31,966 nt of DNA, from the IMG/VR virus record IMGVR_UViG_3300006802_000314, positions 1-31,966 of that record, one strand, 5' to 3'. A model generated the notes under the pieces. That model saw only the letters and a program-made list of their open reading frames with translations, was not told where the DNA came from and did not search any database. Of the stretch, positions 22,303-30,329 are shown piece by piece; the stretch's first letter is position 1, and each line of letters begins with the position of its first letter. The position numbers and the translations under genes were made by a program. This stretch comes from a virus.

Positions 22303-22878
22303 ATGCACACAGCAGAAGTAGAATTTAACGTAAATGATATCCCTTTCACATGTTCTTTTAACCATAGTCAGTTCCCCTCTTGTTGTGGTATGGGGACGTT
22401 ATCACATCTATCTTTAACATACGATTCGTGGTCGTACAATTCTGATGATGTTAGAGAACTCATGGACACTGATGAGTTTGAAGAGAAGTTCGCTACTAGC
22501 GTGCAGAAAGAGATTGAAAGGATTATGGAATCTCAAGGATGGGCAAAGGTTATAGTGACTGAGGCTATCAATCTGCACCACTCCGCCCAACGTAACTGGT
22601 TAACTATTTGCGAGAAAATATTTGGAGATAAGTGGTTGAAAGGTATAGCAATTCGTAACCCTAATGAAAAATACGAGACAGTAATTAATACCTATGAGCT
22701 TAATCATTATTACGGATTCAATCTCATAGATGGTGAGAAGCCTTGGAGTCCTACCGAGAAAGCTATCTATGATGCTACTCTGTACAGATATACAGGAGAA
22801 GGTTACTCAGAGTATCGTGAGGCTAACATGGAGGAGGAGGAGGAGGAGGAGGATGAGTATGAGGATGAGGATTATTAA
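22303..22878 (+). CDS. Hypothetical protein with poly-acidic C-terminus, 191 aa
   Basis: The body (1-172) has no recognised motif; it contains FTCSFNHSQFPSCCGMGTLS and a helix FATSVQKEIERIMESQGWAK. The last 18 residues are almost all Glu, Asp and Tyr (NMEEEEEEEDEYEDEDY), encoded by a GAG repeat. Acidic tails ending in an aromatic residue occur in single-strand DNA-binding proteins such as T7 gp2.5, and acidic tails are also typical targets of glutamylation. Its place directly after the amidoligase cluster makes the second idea attractive, but neither is shown. A long AT repeat starts at its stop codon. Confidence 0.75.
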   Translation: MHTAEVEFNVNDIPFTCSFNHSQFPSCCGMGTLSHLSLTYDSWSYNSDDVRELMDTDEFEEKFATSVQKEIERIMESQGWAKVIVTEAINLHHSAQRNWLTICEKIFGDKWLKGIAIRNPNEKYETVINTYELNHYYGFNLIDGEKPWSPTEKAIYDATLYRYTGEGYSEYREANMEEEEEEEDEYEDEDY

Positions 22879-22932
22879 TATATAATATATAATATATAAT
22901 ATATAATATATAATATATAATATATAATATAT
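22877..22932. repeat. Tandem 7-bp AATATAT repeat, origin-like
   Basis: Eight head-to-tail copies of AATATAT with exact 7-bp spacing begin in the stop codon of the acidic-tail gene. A/T sequence continues almost without interruption to 23001, just before the primase gene. An easily melted repeat next to primase and helicase genes fits a replication origin unwinding element. Each unit also contains part of a TATAAT box. Confidence 0.6.
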
Positions 22933-22940
22933 ATATATAA

Positions 22941-22960
22941 TATAACCCCTAAGGGTTATA
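22941..22960 (+). terminator. Hairpin in the AT repeat before the primase
   Basis: TATAACCC (22941-22948) pairs with GGGTTATA (22953-22960) around CTAA. The only G and C bases in about 120 bases of A/T form this stem. The tail is AT-rich but not a U tract, so it might be a weak terminator or an origin element. Confidence 0.4.
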
Positions 22961-23001
22961 TATAATATAATATAAATATAATATTATTTAATATAAATAT
23001 T

Positions 23002-23808
23002 ATGAATAATAAAATAAATAAAATTAAGTTAGACTCTATGAGTCTTGAGATAGGAGAAACTACGAGGGAAATAGAATGCCCCTCGTGTGGTGCTAAGGAT
23101 GGTGGCTTCGTAGTAACCAGACTTGAGGAGGGGCTGGTCTACGTATGTCATCACGCCTCTTGTGGGTACAAGGGCTTTACTCCGAGTCTTGGCTTTAGTT
23201 ACCAGAAAAAGCGTGATAGTTTGTTCAAGTCAAGAGAGTACCCGAATCCTTTAGGTAGAATACCTGCTAATATGAGTAGAGTGTTGGTGCAGAGATATAG
23301 CCTAGAACCTTCTGTAGTCTCTTCTGAGCGATTTAAGTGGGATAGCCATAGAAAGAGATTAGTTATGCCTATCTTCGACTTAGAGGGACGTGAGTGTGGT
23401 CTAGTGGCTAAGGATATGTCAGGAGGTGAGTCTACTTTACCTAAATCCATAACGTATTGGTACAACGATGTAATTAAATTACACTTTCCTTTAGCTAATG
23501 GGGAACTTTTCGATAAAACGACTGTCTATGTAGTAGAGGACATATTATCAGCGGTAAGAATCGCAAAAGAAGGAGTACCCAGCGTAGCTATGTTAGGATC
23601 ACACTTGAGAGAAGACCAGATAGCTCTGCTAGCTAAGAACTTCTACAGCGCAGTATTTGCGTTCGACCCCGATGCTACACATAAGGCTATAGGGTACGCT
23701 AATAAGTTTCACCTAGCATTCAAGGGAGGTATCAGTACCGTACACTTACCAGACGACCCTAAAGATATGGGAGAAGACGAATTGAAAGGATGGTTAAATG
23801 AGGTATAA
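23002..23808 (+). CDS. DNA primase, T7-like, stand-alone
   Basis: It makes RNA primers for lagging-strand synthesis. The N-terminal zinc-binding domain has CPSC (26-29) and CHHASC (49-54). The TOPRIM domain has VVEDILSA (Glu179) and FDPD (Asp222, Asp224). At 268 residues it matches only the primase half of T7 gp4; the helicase is a separate gene 21 bases downstream. No ribosome binding site is visible before this ATG, nor before Met13 at 23038, because the leader is A/T only. Initiation may depend on ribosomal protein S1 or on an unstructured leader. Confidence 0.88.
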   Translation: MNNKINKIKLDSMSLEIGETTREIECPSCGAKDGGFVVTRLEEGLVYVCHHASCGYKGFTPSLGFSYQKKRDSLFKSREYPNPLGRIPANMSRVLVQRYSLEPSVVSSERFKWDSHRKRLVMPIFDLEGRECGLVAKDMSGGESTLPKSITYWYNDVIKLHFPLANGELFDKTTVYVVEDILSAVRIAKEGVPSVAMLGSHLREDQIALLAKNFYSAVFAFDPDATHKAIGYANKFHLAFKGGISTVHLPDDPKDMGEDELKGWLNEV

Positions 23809-23829
23809 GATACCAGGGGGATAGGGTTA

Positions 23830-25026
23830 GTGGAACGTAACATTTTATCAGCAATTATAACTAATAGAGGTGCCTTCGAGTATATCCGTAAGGTACTTCG
23901 TATGGAGGAATTCTCTACCCAAGGCGCAATCATATTTGAGAAAGTAAAAGACTTCTACGATGCAGATGATGATGCACAGACGGTAGACACAACAGTACTA
24001 GCCAGCGTATTTGACCGTGAGTACCCAAAGCACGCCGATACGTTCAAGGGTATAGTGGATACCCTAGAGGAAGTTCCCTCACCAGCTAACATAGCCCAAG
24101 AAGTCCTAAAAATTAAACGACATCGTATTAGGCAAGAGCTGGCAGGGGCACTCCTAGAGAATAAAGATAGTGTTATTACTAGCCTCATGGATCAGCTCAC
24201 TGAGCTAGATGCAGCCGAGGCTTACGAGGAGGATGAAAATGAAGATAGGGAAACCTTTTCTGGATTAGAGATTGACAATCTCTTAGAGACGTTCAAGAAA
24301 GAGAATCTTATCCAGCTTTATCCTAAATCACTTAACGAAAAGGTAGAGGGAGGTGTAATCAGACAGACACACATCTGTGTCTTTGCTAGACCAGAAGTAG
24401 GTAAGTCTCTATTCTGCATTAACTTAGCGTGTGGCTTTGCTATCCAAGGGCTTAAGGTACTATACCTTTGTAACGAAGATCCCGTCAGGAGCATAGCACT
24501 GCGCTCTGTATCTCGTTTAAGTGGTAAGACTAGACGAGAGATAGAGGCTGACCCACGAGCTGCCGAACAAGCGGCTACTGAGAAGGGATATAAGAACATT
24601 GTATTCTCATCGGAGTTCAGTACTGCTGATGATGTGAGAAGACTCACCGCTAAATACGCACCAGACTGCGTTATCGTAGATCAGATACGAAACCTAAAAG
24701 GTGGGGGCGATGGGCTTACACATTCACTGGAGACGAACTCTATTAGGATGAGAGAGATAGCTAAGAGACAGAATGTTCTAGTAGTATCTGTTACTCAGGC
24801 TGGAGACAGCGCAAGTAACAAGCTAGTTCTAGATCAGTCTGATATTGATTCATCTAAAACAGGTCTACCTGCAACGGTAGATCTACTCATAGGGATAGGA
24901 TGTAATGATGCGTTCGAGTCTAACGGCCAACGTATGGCCTCAATCTGTAAGAACAAGGTGACTGGTAACCATGATTACTTTCCCTTCTCTATTAACCCAA
25001 GTCTAAGTAAGGCAAGTTCTATATGA
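23830..25026 (+). CDS. Replicative DNA helicase, DnaB/T7 gp4 type
   Basis: A 398-residue SF4 helicase with a GTG start. Residues 1-130 resemble a helical DnaB-type N-terminal domain (RNILSAIITNRGAFEYIRKV). The RecA-like domain has Walker A ARPEVGKS (186-193), the catalytic Glu in YLCNED (216), Walker B CVIVDQIRN (Asp284) and VLVVSVTQAG near 318. It would form a hexamer on the lagging strand with the primase encoded just upstream. The stop overlaps the polymerase start as ATGA. An intact ATPase core is visible. Confidence 0.9.
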   Translation: MERNILSAIITNRGAFEYIRKVLRMEEFSTQGAIIFEKVKDFYDADDDAQTVDTTVLASVFDREYPKHADTFKGIVDTLEEVPSPANIAQEVLKIKRHRIRQELAGALLENKDSVITSLMDQLTELDAAEAYEEDENEDRETFSGLEIDNLLETFKKENLIQLYPKSLNEKVEGGVIRQTHICVFARPEVGKSLFCINLACGFAIQGLKVLYLCNEDPVRSIALRSVSRLSGKTRREIEADPRAAEQAATEKGYKNIVFSSEFSTADDVRRLTAKYAPDCVIVDQIRNLKGGGDGLTHSLETNSIRMREIAKRQNVLVVSVTQAGDSASNKLVLDQSDIDSSKTGLPATVDLLIGIGCNDAFESNGQRMASICKNKVTGNHDYFPFSINPSLSKASSI

Positions 25027-26885
25027 AAGGGTTTGGCGTGAATCTACCGGAGCACATAGCGAACCCCAATCCTGAGATATACTTCGATGATAACTACGTA
25101 ACATACGATATTGAAACAACTAACCTAGATAAGGGAGATCCACGGAATGAAGATAACGATGTACTGCTCCATTGTTGGAGAGAACGGCGTAGTGAAGTCG
25201 TTAGAAGTCTCTGGGCAAACGAATACGAGTGTGGACGAGTTGTTAGAGGAATTGAAGATGGATCTTTCCTGGTTGCTCACAACGCAAAGTTCGAGCTTGG
25301 ATGGCTTAAAAGAGCCGGAGTTGACCTTAGTAGAATCGTAGTATGGGATACCATGATAGCCGAGTACGTTCTACTCGGTAACACTAAGAAACCATTAGGA
25401 CTAGATGCTATAGCCAAGAGGTACGGTATAGGCCAGAAGGAAAATCTAGTCTCTAAGTTGATTAAGGGAGGTGTGTGTCCTAGTGAAATACCTAGCCATT
25501 GGTTAGAGAGCTATTGTAAACAAGATGTGAACTTGACAGAGGAAGTATTCAAGATACAGCTAGAGCTGTTAGCAGAGAGAGGACTACTACCTGTCATGTA
25601 TACTAGGTGCATTATGACACCCGTTCTAACAGACATTGAATTTAGAGGCATGTGTATAGATGCCGAAAGAGTAGAGGATGAGTATAGACGATACAGTACC
25701 GATCACAAAAAGATCGTCGGACAGATGGATGAATTCACTGGAGGCATCAATCTGCGGTCTTCTAAACAAGTCGCAGAATTCATTTACGACGAACTTGGTT
25801 TTAGTGAACTTAAAAACAAGCAGGGTATACCCATTAGATCAGCAGGAGGTGGACGTAGCACAAGCAAGGAAACTCTTGGAAAGCTTAAGGCAAGTAATAA
25901 ACGCCAAAGAGAGTTCCTTAGTCTCAGAGAGTCTGAGGGACTGCTAGCAGCAGCACTTAGTAAATCACTGGACTTCTTCCACGGTGTAGCTAACGAGATA
26001 GAGGAAGGTATCTTCCTAGCTAACTTCAATCAGTGTGTCACGGCTACTCACAGATTAAGTTCCAGTGGTAAACCTATTCAATTTGAGATGTACAAGAAGC
26101 CTAAGTCAGTACAGTTCCAGAATTTTAACCGTACCTTTAAACGGCTGTTCAAGGCACGTAACGATGGATGGTTAATAGGAGAGACAGATGCCTCACAATT
26201 GGAATACCGAGTTGCAGTCTTCCTTGGACAAGATGAGGCTGGACTTCGAGACATTACAGACGGAGTTGATAGCCATGCATTCACAGCTTCGATCATATAT
26301 GAAGACAACTGGGATGAGGGAGCATACCTCGGAGGAGATAAGGAGCAAAAGGGGATCAGGACAGCCTCAAAGGCACACACTTTTAAACCTCTGTATGGAG
26401 GTGAGAGCGGTACAGAGAGCGAACAACGATATTATCGTGCGTTTAAGGACAAGCATAAGGACATTGCAGCAACACAAGAACGATGGAAGCGAGAAGTACT
26501 AGGTACTAAGAAGTTAAAGACTGTTACTGGACTGGAATTTAGTTGGCCTGATACGTATATGACTAGATCAGGGTACATAACTAATTCTACATCTATATGT
26601 AATTACCCAGTTCAGTCTTTTGCAACAGCAGATATTATGCCAATAGCTATTACTTACCTGTGGCACAGGATAAAGGCCGAGGGATTACGTAGCTTTTTGG
26701 TAAATACTGTACACGATTCAGGCATAGCAGAGATACATCCCGAAGAAGTTGAAAAATATTCTGATATTGCGGAACTTTCTTTCACTTCTGATGTCTATAC
26801 TTACCTGGACACGATTTATAACATAGATTTCAATGTACCTCTAGAGGCAGAAGTTGAGATCTATACACATTGGAGTGATAACTAA
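25023..26885 (+). CDS. Family A DNA polymerase with 3'-5' exonuclease
   Basis: A 620-residue T7-like replicative polymerase. Proofreading motifs: YDIETT (28-33; Asp29, Glu31), AHNAKFELGWL around 85-95 where Glu91 stands in place of the usual Asp, and YCKQDVNLTEE (Exo III). Polymerase motifs: A, ETDASQLEYR with Asp389; B, RTASKAHTFKPLYGG (446-460) with Arg446, Lys450, Phe454 and Tyr458; C, TVHDSG with His564 and Asp565, followed by Ser566 instead of the more usual Glu. All catalytic aspartates of the polymerase site are present. Gene order primase, helicase, polymerase is that of a T7-like replication module. Confidence 0.95.
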   Translation: MKGFGVNLPEHIANPNPEIYFDDNYVTYDIETTNLDKGDPRNEDNDVLLHCWRERRSEVVRSLWANEYECGRVVRGIEDGSFLVAHNAKFELGWLKRAGVDLSRIVVWDTMIAEYVLLGNTKKPLGLDAIAKRYGIGQKENLVSKLIKGGVCPSEIPSHWLESYCKQDVNLTEEVFKIQLELLAERGLLPVMYTRCIMTPVLTDIEFRGMCIDAERVEDEYRRYSTDHKKIVGQMDEFTGGINLRSSKQVAEFIYDELGFSELKNKQGIPIRSAGGGRSTSKETLGKLKASNKRQREFLSLRESEGLLAAALSKSLDFFHGVANEIEEGIFLANFNQCVTATHRLSSSGKPIQFEMYKKPKSVQFQNFNRTFKRLFKARNDGWLIGETDASQLEYRVAVFLGQDEAGLRDITDGVDSHAFTASIIYEDNWDEGAYLGGDKEQKGIRTASKAHTFKPLYGGESGTESEQRYYRAFKDKHKDIAATQERWKREVLGTKKLKTVTGLEFSWPDTYMTRSGYITNSTSICNYPVQSFATADIMPIAITYLWHRIKAEGLRSFLVNTVHDSGIAEIHPEEVEKYSDIAELSFTSDVYTYLDTIYNIDFNVPLEAEVEIYTHWSDN

Positions 26886-27394
26886 TGAGCGAAATTGCAC
26901 AAGGCAATGTAGAAGTAATAACAAAGAACAAGGCAGGCTTTTGGAATGTCAAGCTAGACGACGAGCAATGGTACGGAATCGGTAAGAGCAGTCAAGGTAT
27001 TGAGAAGGGTCAGGTAATTAAGTTTCCCTGGAAAGCAAATGGTAACTTCAAAAACTCTACAGCAGATGTAGAGGTAGTAAGTGCTGGTGCAAGCCCTTCG
27101 TATAGTGGTGGTACATCAACTGGAGGTGATAATCGACAGAACAGTATCATATACCAATCATCCCGTAAGGATGCTATTGAGTTTGTAAAGCTAGCAATTG
27201 ATACTGGTGCTATTACTCTACCTGCAAAGAAAGCCGCTAAGATGGAGGCACTAGAACAGTTTATACTTAATACTACTGAATTGTTTGCAGTACTAGCAGC
27301 TAACCCTACCTTTCAAGATCGTGTTCAAGAGATCCTGAACAGCGTAGAAGGTGACGAGTTCGACGATGGTGGTGATGACTTAGGAGATGCTTAA
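26885..27394 (+). CDS. Probable single-stranded DNA-binding protein
   Basis: A 169-residue protein starting one base into the polymerase stop (TAATG). The N-terminal ~65 residues look like an OB-fold (NVEVITKNKAGFWNVKLDDE, WYGIGKSSQGI). A Gly/Ser linker follows, then RQNSIIYQSSRKDAIEFVKL, a motif I associate with phage OB-fold proteins, and the end is strongly acidic (EGDEFDDGGDDLGDA). An acidic tail is typical for SSBs that recruit replication partners. Position right after the polymerase supports this. The fold is inferred, not aligned. Confidence 0.6.
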   Translation: MSEIAQGNVEVITKNKAGFWNVKLDDEQWYGIGKSSQGIEKGQVIKFPWKANGNFKNSTADVEVVSAGASPSYSGGTSTGGDNRQNSIIYQSSRKDAIEFVKLAIDTGAITLPAKKAAKMEALEQFILNTTELFAVLAANPTFQDRVQEILNSVEGDEFDDGGDDLGDA

Positions 27395-27395
27395 C

Positions 27396-27647
27396 ATGTC
27401 ACTAGAAGATAACGTAGTGTACGAGAACGCAAGCTATAAGGTAGTGCTCAGTCCGAATGTCCACATTCAGGACGAGCCTCAAGCACGCATGGGGTATTCC
27501 ATGATCAGCAAGCAGCATTCTGTTATTGAGTACGAGGATTATCTTCTACCCGTGGTTATTGAAATGGCTGATACTATGGACAGATCACTCAGAGATAAGC
27601 TGCGTGGTGAACCCAAAGATAAGGCCACTGTAGTTAAGTTAAACTAA
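27396..27647 (+). CDS. Small hypothetical replication-region protein, 83 aa
   Basis: I chose the ATG at 27396 because AGGAG lies 9 bases upstream; an ATG 9 bases earlier would have no spacer from that site. The product (starts MSLEDNVVYENASYKVVLSP) has a strand-rich N-terminal half and a helix LLPVVIEMADTMDRSLRDKL, ending with a basic KDKATVVKLN. It lies between the SSB candidate and the exonuclease. No family recognised. Confidence 0.65.
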   Translation: MSLEDNVVYENASYKVVLSPNVHIQDEPQARMGYSMISKQHSVIEYEDYLLPVVIEMADTMDRSLRDKLRGEPKDKATVVKLN

Positions 27648-27648
27648 C

Positions 27649-28491
27649 ATGAACGATCTATTAATAGATGGAGATATCTTGTGTTATAGGGCGGCTGCGG
27701 CTGCCCAGCACAAGGTATACCAAGTGTTTAGTAACGGAGAGATCCTGTCCACTCATCGGTACTTGAAAGAGGCTCGTAAGTGGGTAGGTAATCAATCCGA
27801 TATGGAGATTAAATCTTTTACTGAGTACGAGCATATTGCTAATGCTCTGAGCAATGCACGTACTATCCTTAATAAGGTGCTCGATAAGTTTGATGCACAT
27901 CAGCACTACAAGCTCTATTTAACAGGAACCACAAATTATCGTGATAGTATGGCAGTTACACACGAGTACAAGGGCAATAGGAAGGATACTCCTAAACCCT
28001 ACTACCTTAAAGATGTACGCAAATACTACCTTGATAACTTTAATACGTACCTAATCGAAGGTACAGAAGCAGACGATCAATTAGGTATAGAACATTACTC
28101 TATGTTTGAAATGTTCGGAGGAGAGGATGATTGTCCGTCTATACTGGTATCCATTGATAAAGATCTTAAGATGATACCTGGATGGAATTATGATTTCGTA
28201 AAGGAAGAGCTAACTTGGATCGATGAATTCGAGGGTATCAAGTGGTTCTATACACAATTACTTACAGGTGATACTACTGATAACATCAAGGGTATTCATA
28301 AGTTAGGGATTAAGACAGCCCAGAAGCTGCTCAAGGACTGTACTACTGAGAAGGATATGTTCAGAGTGTGCGGATTAGCTTACGCTTGCGCTCCTGATAT
28401 GGAGCCAGATCCAGAGTCTAGACTTATAGAGAATGCTCACCTGTTATGGATTCAACGAGAAAAGGATAAGCTATGGACGATACCGATCTAG
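27649..28491 (+). CDS. 5'-3' exonuclease, T7 gp6/FEN-like
   Basis: A 280-residue FEN-type nuclease that would remove RNA primers and process DNA ends. Motifs: LLIDGDILCYRAA at the N-terminus (Asp7, Asp9), GTEADDQLG near 138-146 (clustered acidic metal ligands), VSIDKDLKMIPG near 168 and LLTGDTTDNIKGIHKLGIKT near 203, including the helix-hairpin-helix-like segment that contacts duplex DNA. It begins one base after the preceding stop without a clear ribosome binding site, so it is probably coupled to that gene. It overlaps the next gene by 19 bases. Confidence 0.88.
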   Translation: MNDLLIDGDILCYRAAAAAQHKVYQVFSNGEILSTHRYLKEARKWVGNQSDMEIKSFTEYEHIANALSNARTILNKVLDKFDAHQHYKLYLTGTTNYRDSMAVTHEYKGNRKDTPKPYYLKDVRKYYLDNFNTYLIEGTEADDQLGIEHYSMFEMFGGEDDCPSILVSIDKDLKMIPGWNYDFVKEELTWIDEFEGIKWFYTQLLTGDTTDNIKGIHKLGIKTAQKLLKDCTTEKDMFRVCGLAYACAPDMEPDPESRLIENAHLLWIQREKDKLWTIPI

Positions 28492-28718
28492 ATGATGAGT
28501 ACGACTTTGTAGAGGAGACAGAGGATTATATAGTTGAAGGTGATTGGAATTTACCAGAAATGTGCCCACACTGCGGTGGTTCTGGCACAGTATTAGGTTT
28601 ACTAGGTTATGCTTACAACGATAACGATGATGGAGAGTATCCCGATGATAACGTGTACGAGGACTATGGTCTAGTTACTTGCGACAGATGTGACGGACAA
28701 GGACAGATATATGAATGA
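28473..28718 (+). CDS. Small DnaJ-type zinc-finger protein, 81 aa
   Basis: A very acidic protein with two CxxCxGxG motifs, CPHCGGSG (31-38) and CDRCDGQG (70-77), as in the DnaJ central zinc domain. A single zinc ion could be bound between them. It lacks a J domain. Such small zinc proteins are common between phage replication genes; the role is unknown but may involve protein or nucleic acid binding. The start lies 19 bases inside the exonuclease gene. Confidence 0.7.
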   Translation: MDDTDLDDEYDFVEETEDYIVEGDWNLPEMCPHCGGSGTVLGLLGYAYNDNDDGEYPDDNVYEDYGLVTCDRCDGQGQIYE

Positions 28719-28753
28719 GACTACAAGTATAGAAATAATGGAAGAGGTAATCT

Positions 28754-29158
28754 GTGACTAGGGCTAATTTTAGATCTCAGTTCGAGTACTCGGTGGCCCA
28801 ACAAATACTTAACAAAGGTACTACCTTTGAGTACGAGACATATGAGTATCAGTACTGGATAAAGACTAGAGGTGAGTGTGCTTGTTGTGGATCTAGAGAT
28901 ATCTGGGAAGAGCACTGGTATAACCCTGACTTCCTCCTACCTAACGGTATATGGCTAGAAGCCAAAGGCAAATGGACACCAAAGGACAGAGAGAAGCACA
29001 AGGCTATGCAACGTGATCATCCCGATGTAGATGTACGCTTTGTATTTATGAGAAACAATAAGATTCACAAGAACTCAAACACTAGGTATTCAGACTATTG
29101 TGATAAGCACGGAATGAAATGGTGTGTTGGTTCTATTCCTAGGGAGTGGTTACAATGA
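28754..29158 (+). CDS. Endonuclease I, Holliday junction resolvase (T7 gp3-like)
   Basis: A 134-residue enzyme that cleaves branched DNA. The catalytic layout matches T7 endonuclease I: FRSQFE with Glu11, WYNPDFLLPNGIWLEAKGKW with Asp59, Glu69 and Lys71. The Asp-Glu and Glu-Lys spacings of 10 and 2 equal those of T7 (55-65-67). An additional CACCGS segment (42-47) adds cysteines just before the active site, possibly a metal-binding insert. The GTG start follows GGAAGAGG. The stop overlaps the next start as ATGA. Confidence 0.9.
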   Translation: MTRANFRSQFEYSVAQQILNKGTTFEYETYEYQYWIKTRGECACCGSRDIWEEHWYNPDFLLPNGIWLEAKGKWTPKDREKHKAMQRDHPDVDVRFVFMRNNKIHKNSNTRYSDYCDKHGMKWCVGSIPREWLQ

Positions 29159-29358
29159 CTACATTAGGTAAGTTACAAGCACACTTACATCACATTGCTA
29201 CTGAATATTGTCTGCAAGATGATGATGTATCTTTCGATATCTTCGCTAATGGACAATGGCAGATAGTATTATATCAGCATCATCTAATAGAGCCACGTAC
29301 CATTGTAGCATACGGAGATGACTATGAATCTCTATCTGAGTACTTAGCCAATGTTTGA
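29155..29358 (+). CDS. Small hypothetical protein, 67 aa
   Basis: I use the ATG at 29155, overlapping the upstream stop, with AGGGAG 9 bases before it. A GTG three codons earlier is less likely. The product (starts MTTLGKLQAHLHHIATEYCL) has a helix, then two or three strands (VSFDIFANGQWQIVLYQHHL) and ends YESLSEYLANV. It overlaps the next gene by 8 bases. Function not recognised. Confidence 0.6.
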   Translation: MTTLGKLQAHLHHIATEYCLQDDDVSFDIFANGQWQIVLYQHHLIEPRTIVAYGDDYESLSEYLANV

Positions 29359-29542
29359 AGAGATCGAAGAGGAGATCTATGGTTGCTGGAACTGTGGTAA
29401 ACAGAACGGTGATTATGAGTACAATGAGTATGGTGAAGCTGTTTGCTCTGAGTGCAACAGACCCGCCATTATAGGGCTAGAAGAAGCCCTTGATATACTG
29501 AAAGATTTAAACCTCAAAGGAGTGTACAAGAATGGGAAGTAG
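29351..29542 (+). CDS. Small zinc-ribbon protein, 63 aa
   Basis: Two CxxC knuckles, CWNC (12-15) and CSEC (32-35), flank strands (DYEYNEYGEA) in a classic treble-strand zinc ribbon; a helix (GLEEALDILKDLN) follows. Acidic at the N-terminus. Such phage proteins may bind nucleic acids or host polymerase. It overlaps the phosphoesterase gene by 11 bases. Confidence 0.65.
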   Translation: MFEEIEEEIYGCWNCGKQNGDYEYNEYGEAVCSECNRPAIIGLEEALDILKDLNLKGVYKNGK

Positions 29543-30329
29543 CAAGGGAGTAAGTATGCTAGTGGTGCCCGATTGTCATGCCCATGCAGACTACGACAAC
29601 GAGAGATTCTCTGCTCTAGGAGAGTTCATAAACAATCGTAGACCTGATACGGTAGTGCAAGGAGGGGACTTTGCAGACATGCCCTCTCTGTCACAGTATG
29701 ACAAAGGAACTAGAGGATTTGAGGGCAGGCGATACTGGCGAGATGTCGAAGCTACTCTGGATGCCCAGAATAAACTCTGGGCTGCAGTGAGGTCTTATAA
29801 CATAAATCGTAGAAAGAATAAGAGAAGAATGTATCTTCCTGAGACACATCTTCTACTCGGTAATCACGAAGATCGTATTAACCGAGCAACGAATACGCAC
29901 TCTGAGTTACACGGTACTATATCTATTGATGATCTACAGTACCATAACTATTGGGATAATGTACATCCCTTTAAAGAGTTAGTTAATATCCACGGATGGT
30001 CAATGAGTCACTTCTTCCCAGCAGGGTTGATGGGCAGGCCGATAGGTGGAGAGCACGTAGGTGCAGCTCTAGTTAAGAAGCAGTTTAAATCTTGTATAGC
30101 TTTCCATAACCACATATTCGACTTGGCCGAGAGGACTAATGCAGACGGAGAGAAACTGGTTGGTATCTCTGCAGGTTGTTATGTGCATCCTGACTATTCA
30201 GAAGGGTGGTGTGCTAATACTGTGGACATGTGGTGGAGAGGAGTGATCTATCTCACTGGTGTTCGAGATGGATACTACGATACCATAGAAATTATAACTC
30301 AAAGAGAGTTAATGAAAGGACTTAAATGA
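29532..30329 (+). CDS. Calcineurin-like metallophosphoesterase
   Basis: A 265-residue enzyme with the metal-binding motif series: PDCHAH (13-18; Asp14, His16), GGDFAD (44-49; Asp46), GNHEDR (110-115; Asn111, His112), a later His in WSMSHFF (His160) and FHNHIFD (His192, His194). These bind two metals for hydrolysis of phosphomono- or phosphodiesters. Phage members of this family may act on nucleotides, RNA ends or cyclic signals; the substrate is not predictable. AGGAG lies 10 bases upstream of the ATG. Confidence 0.85.
   Translation: MGSSKGVSMLVVPDCHAHADYDNERFSALGEFINNRRPDTVVQGGDFADMPSLSQYDKGTRGFEGRRYWRDVEATLDAQNKLWAAVRSYNINRRKNKRRMYLPETHLLLGNHEDRINRATNTHSELHGTISIDDLQYHNYWDNVHPFKELVNIHGWSMSHFFPAGLMGRPIGGEHVGAALVKKQFKSCIAFHNHIFDLAERTNADGEKLVGISAGCYVHPDYSEGWCANTVDMWWRGVIYLTGVRDGYYDTIEIITQRELMKGLK

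Noticed and set aside
22303-22878. Calling the acidic-tail protein an SSB
   Set aside because: The body shows no OB-fold pattern, and a better SSB candidate lies after the polymerase at 26885.
22877-23001. Array of promoters, because each repeat contains TATAAT-like words
   Set aside because: No -35 elements can be placed at consistent spacing, and pure A/T repeats give such words by chance.
28711-28761. 16-codon ORF between the zinc-finger and resolvase genes
   Set aside because: It has no ribosome binding site of its own and overlaps both neighbours. More likely leader sequence.
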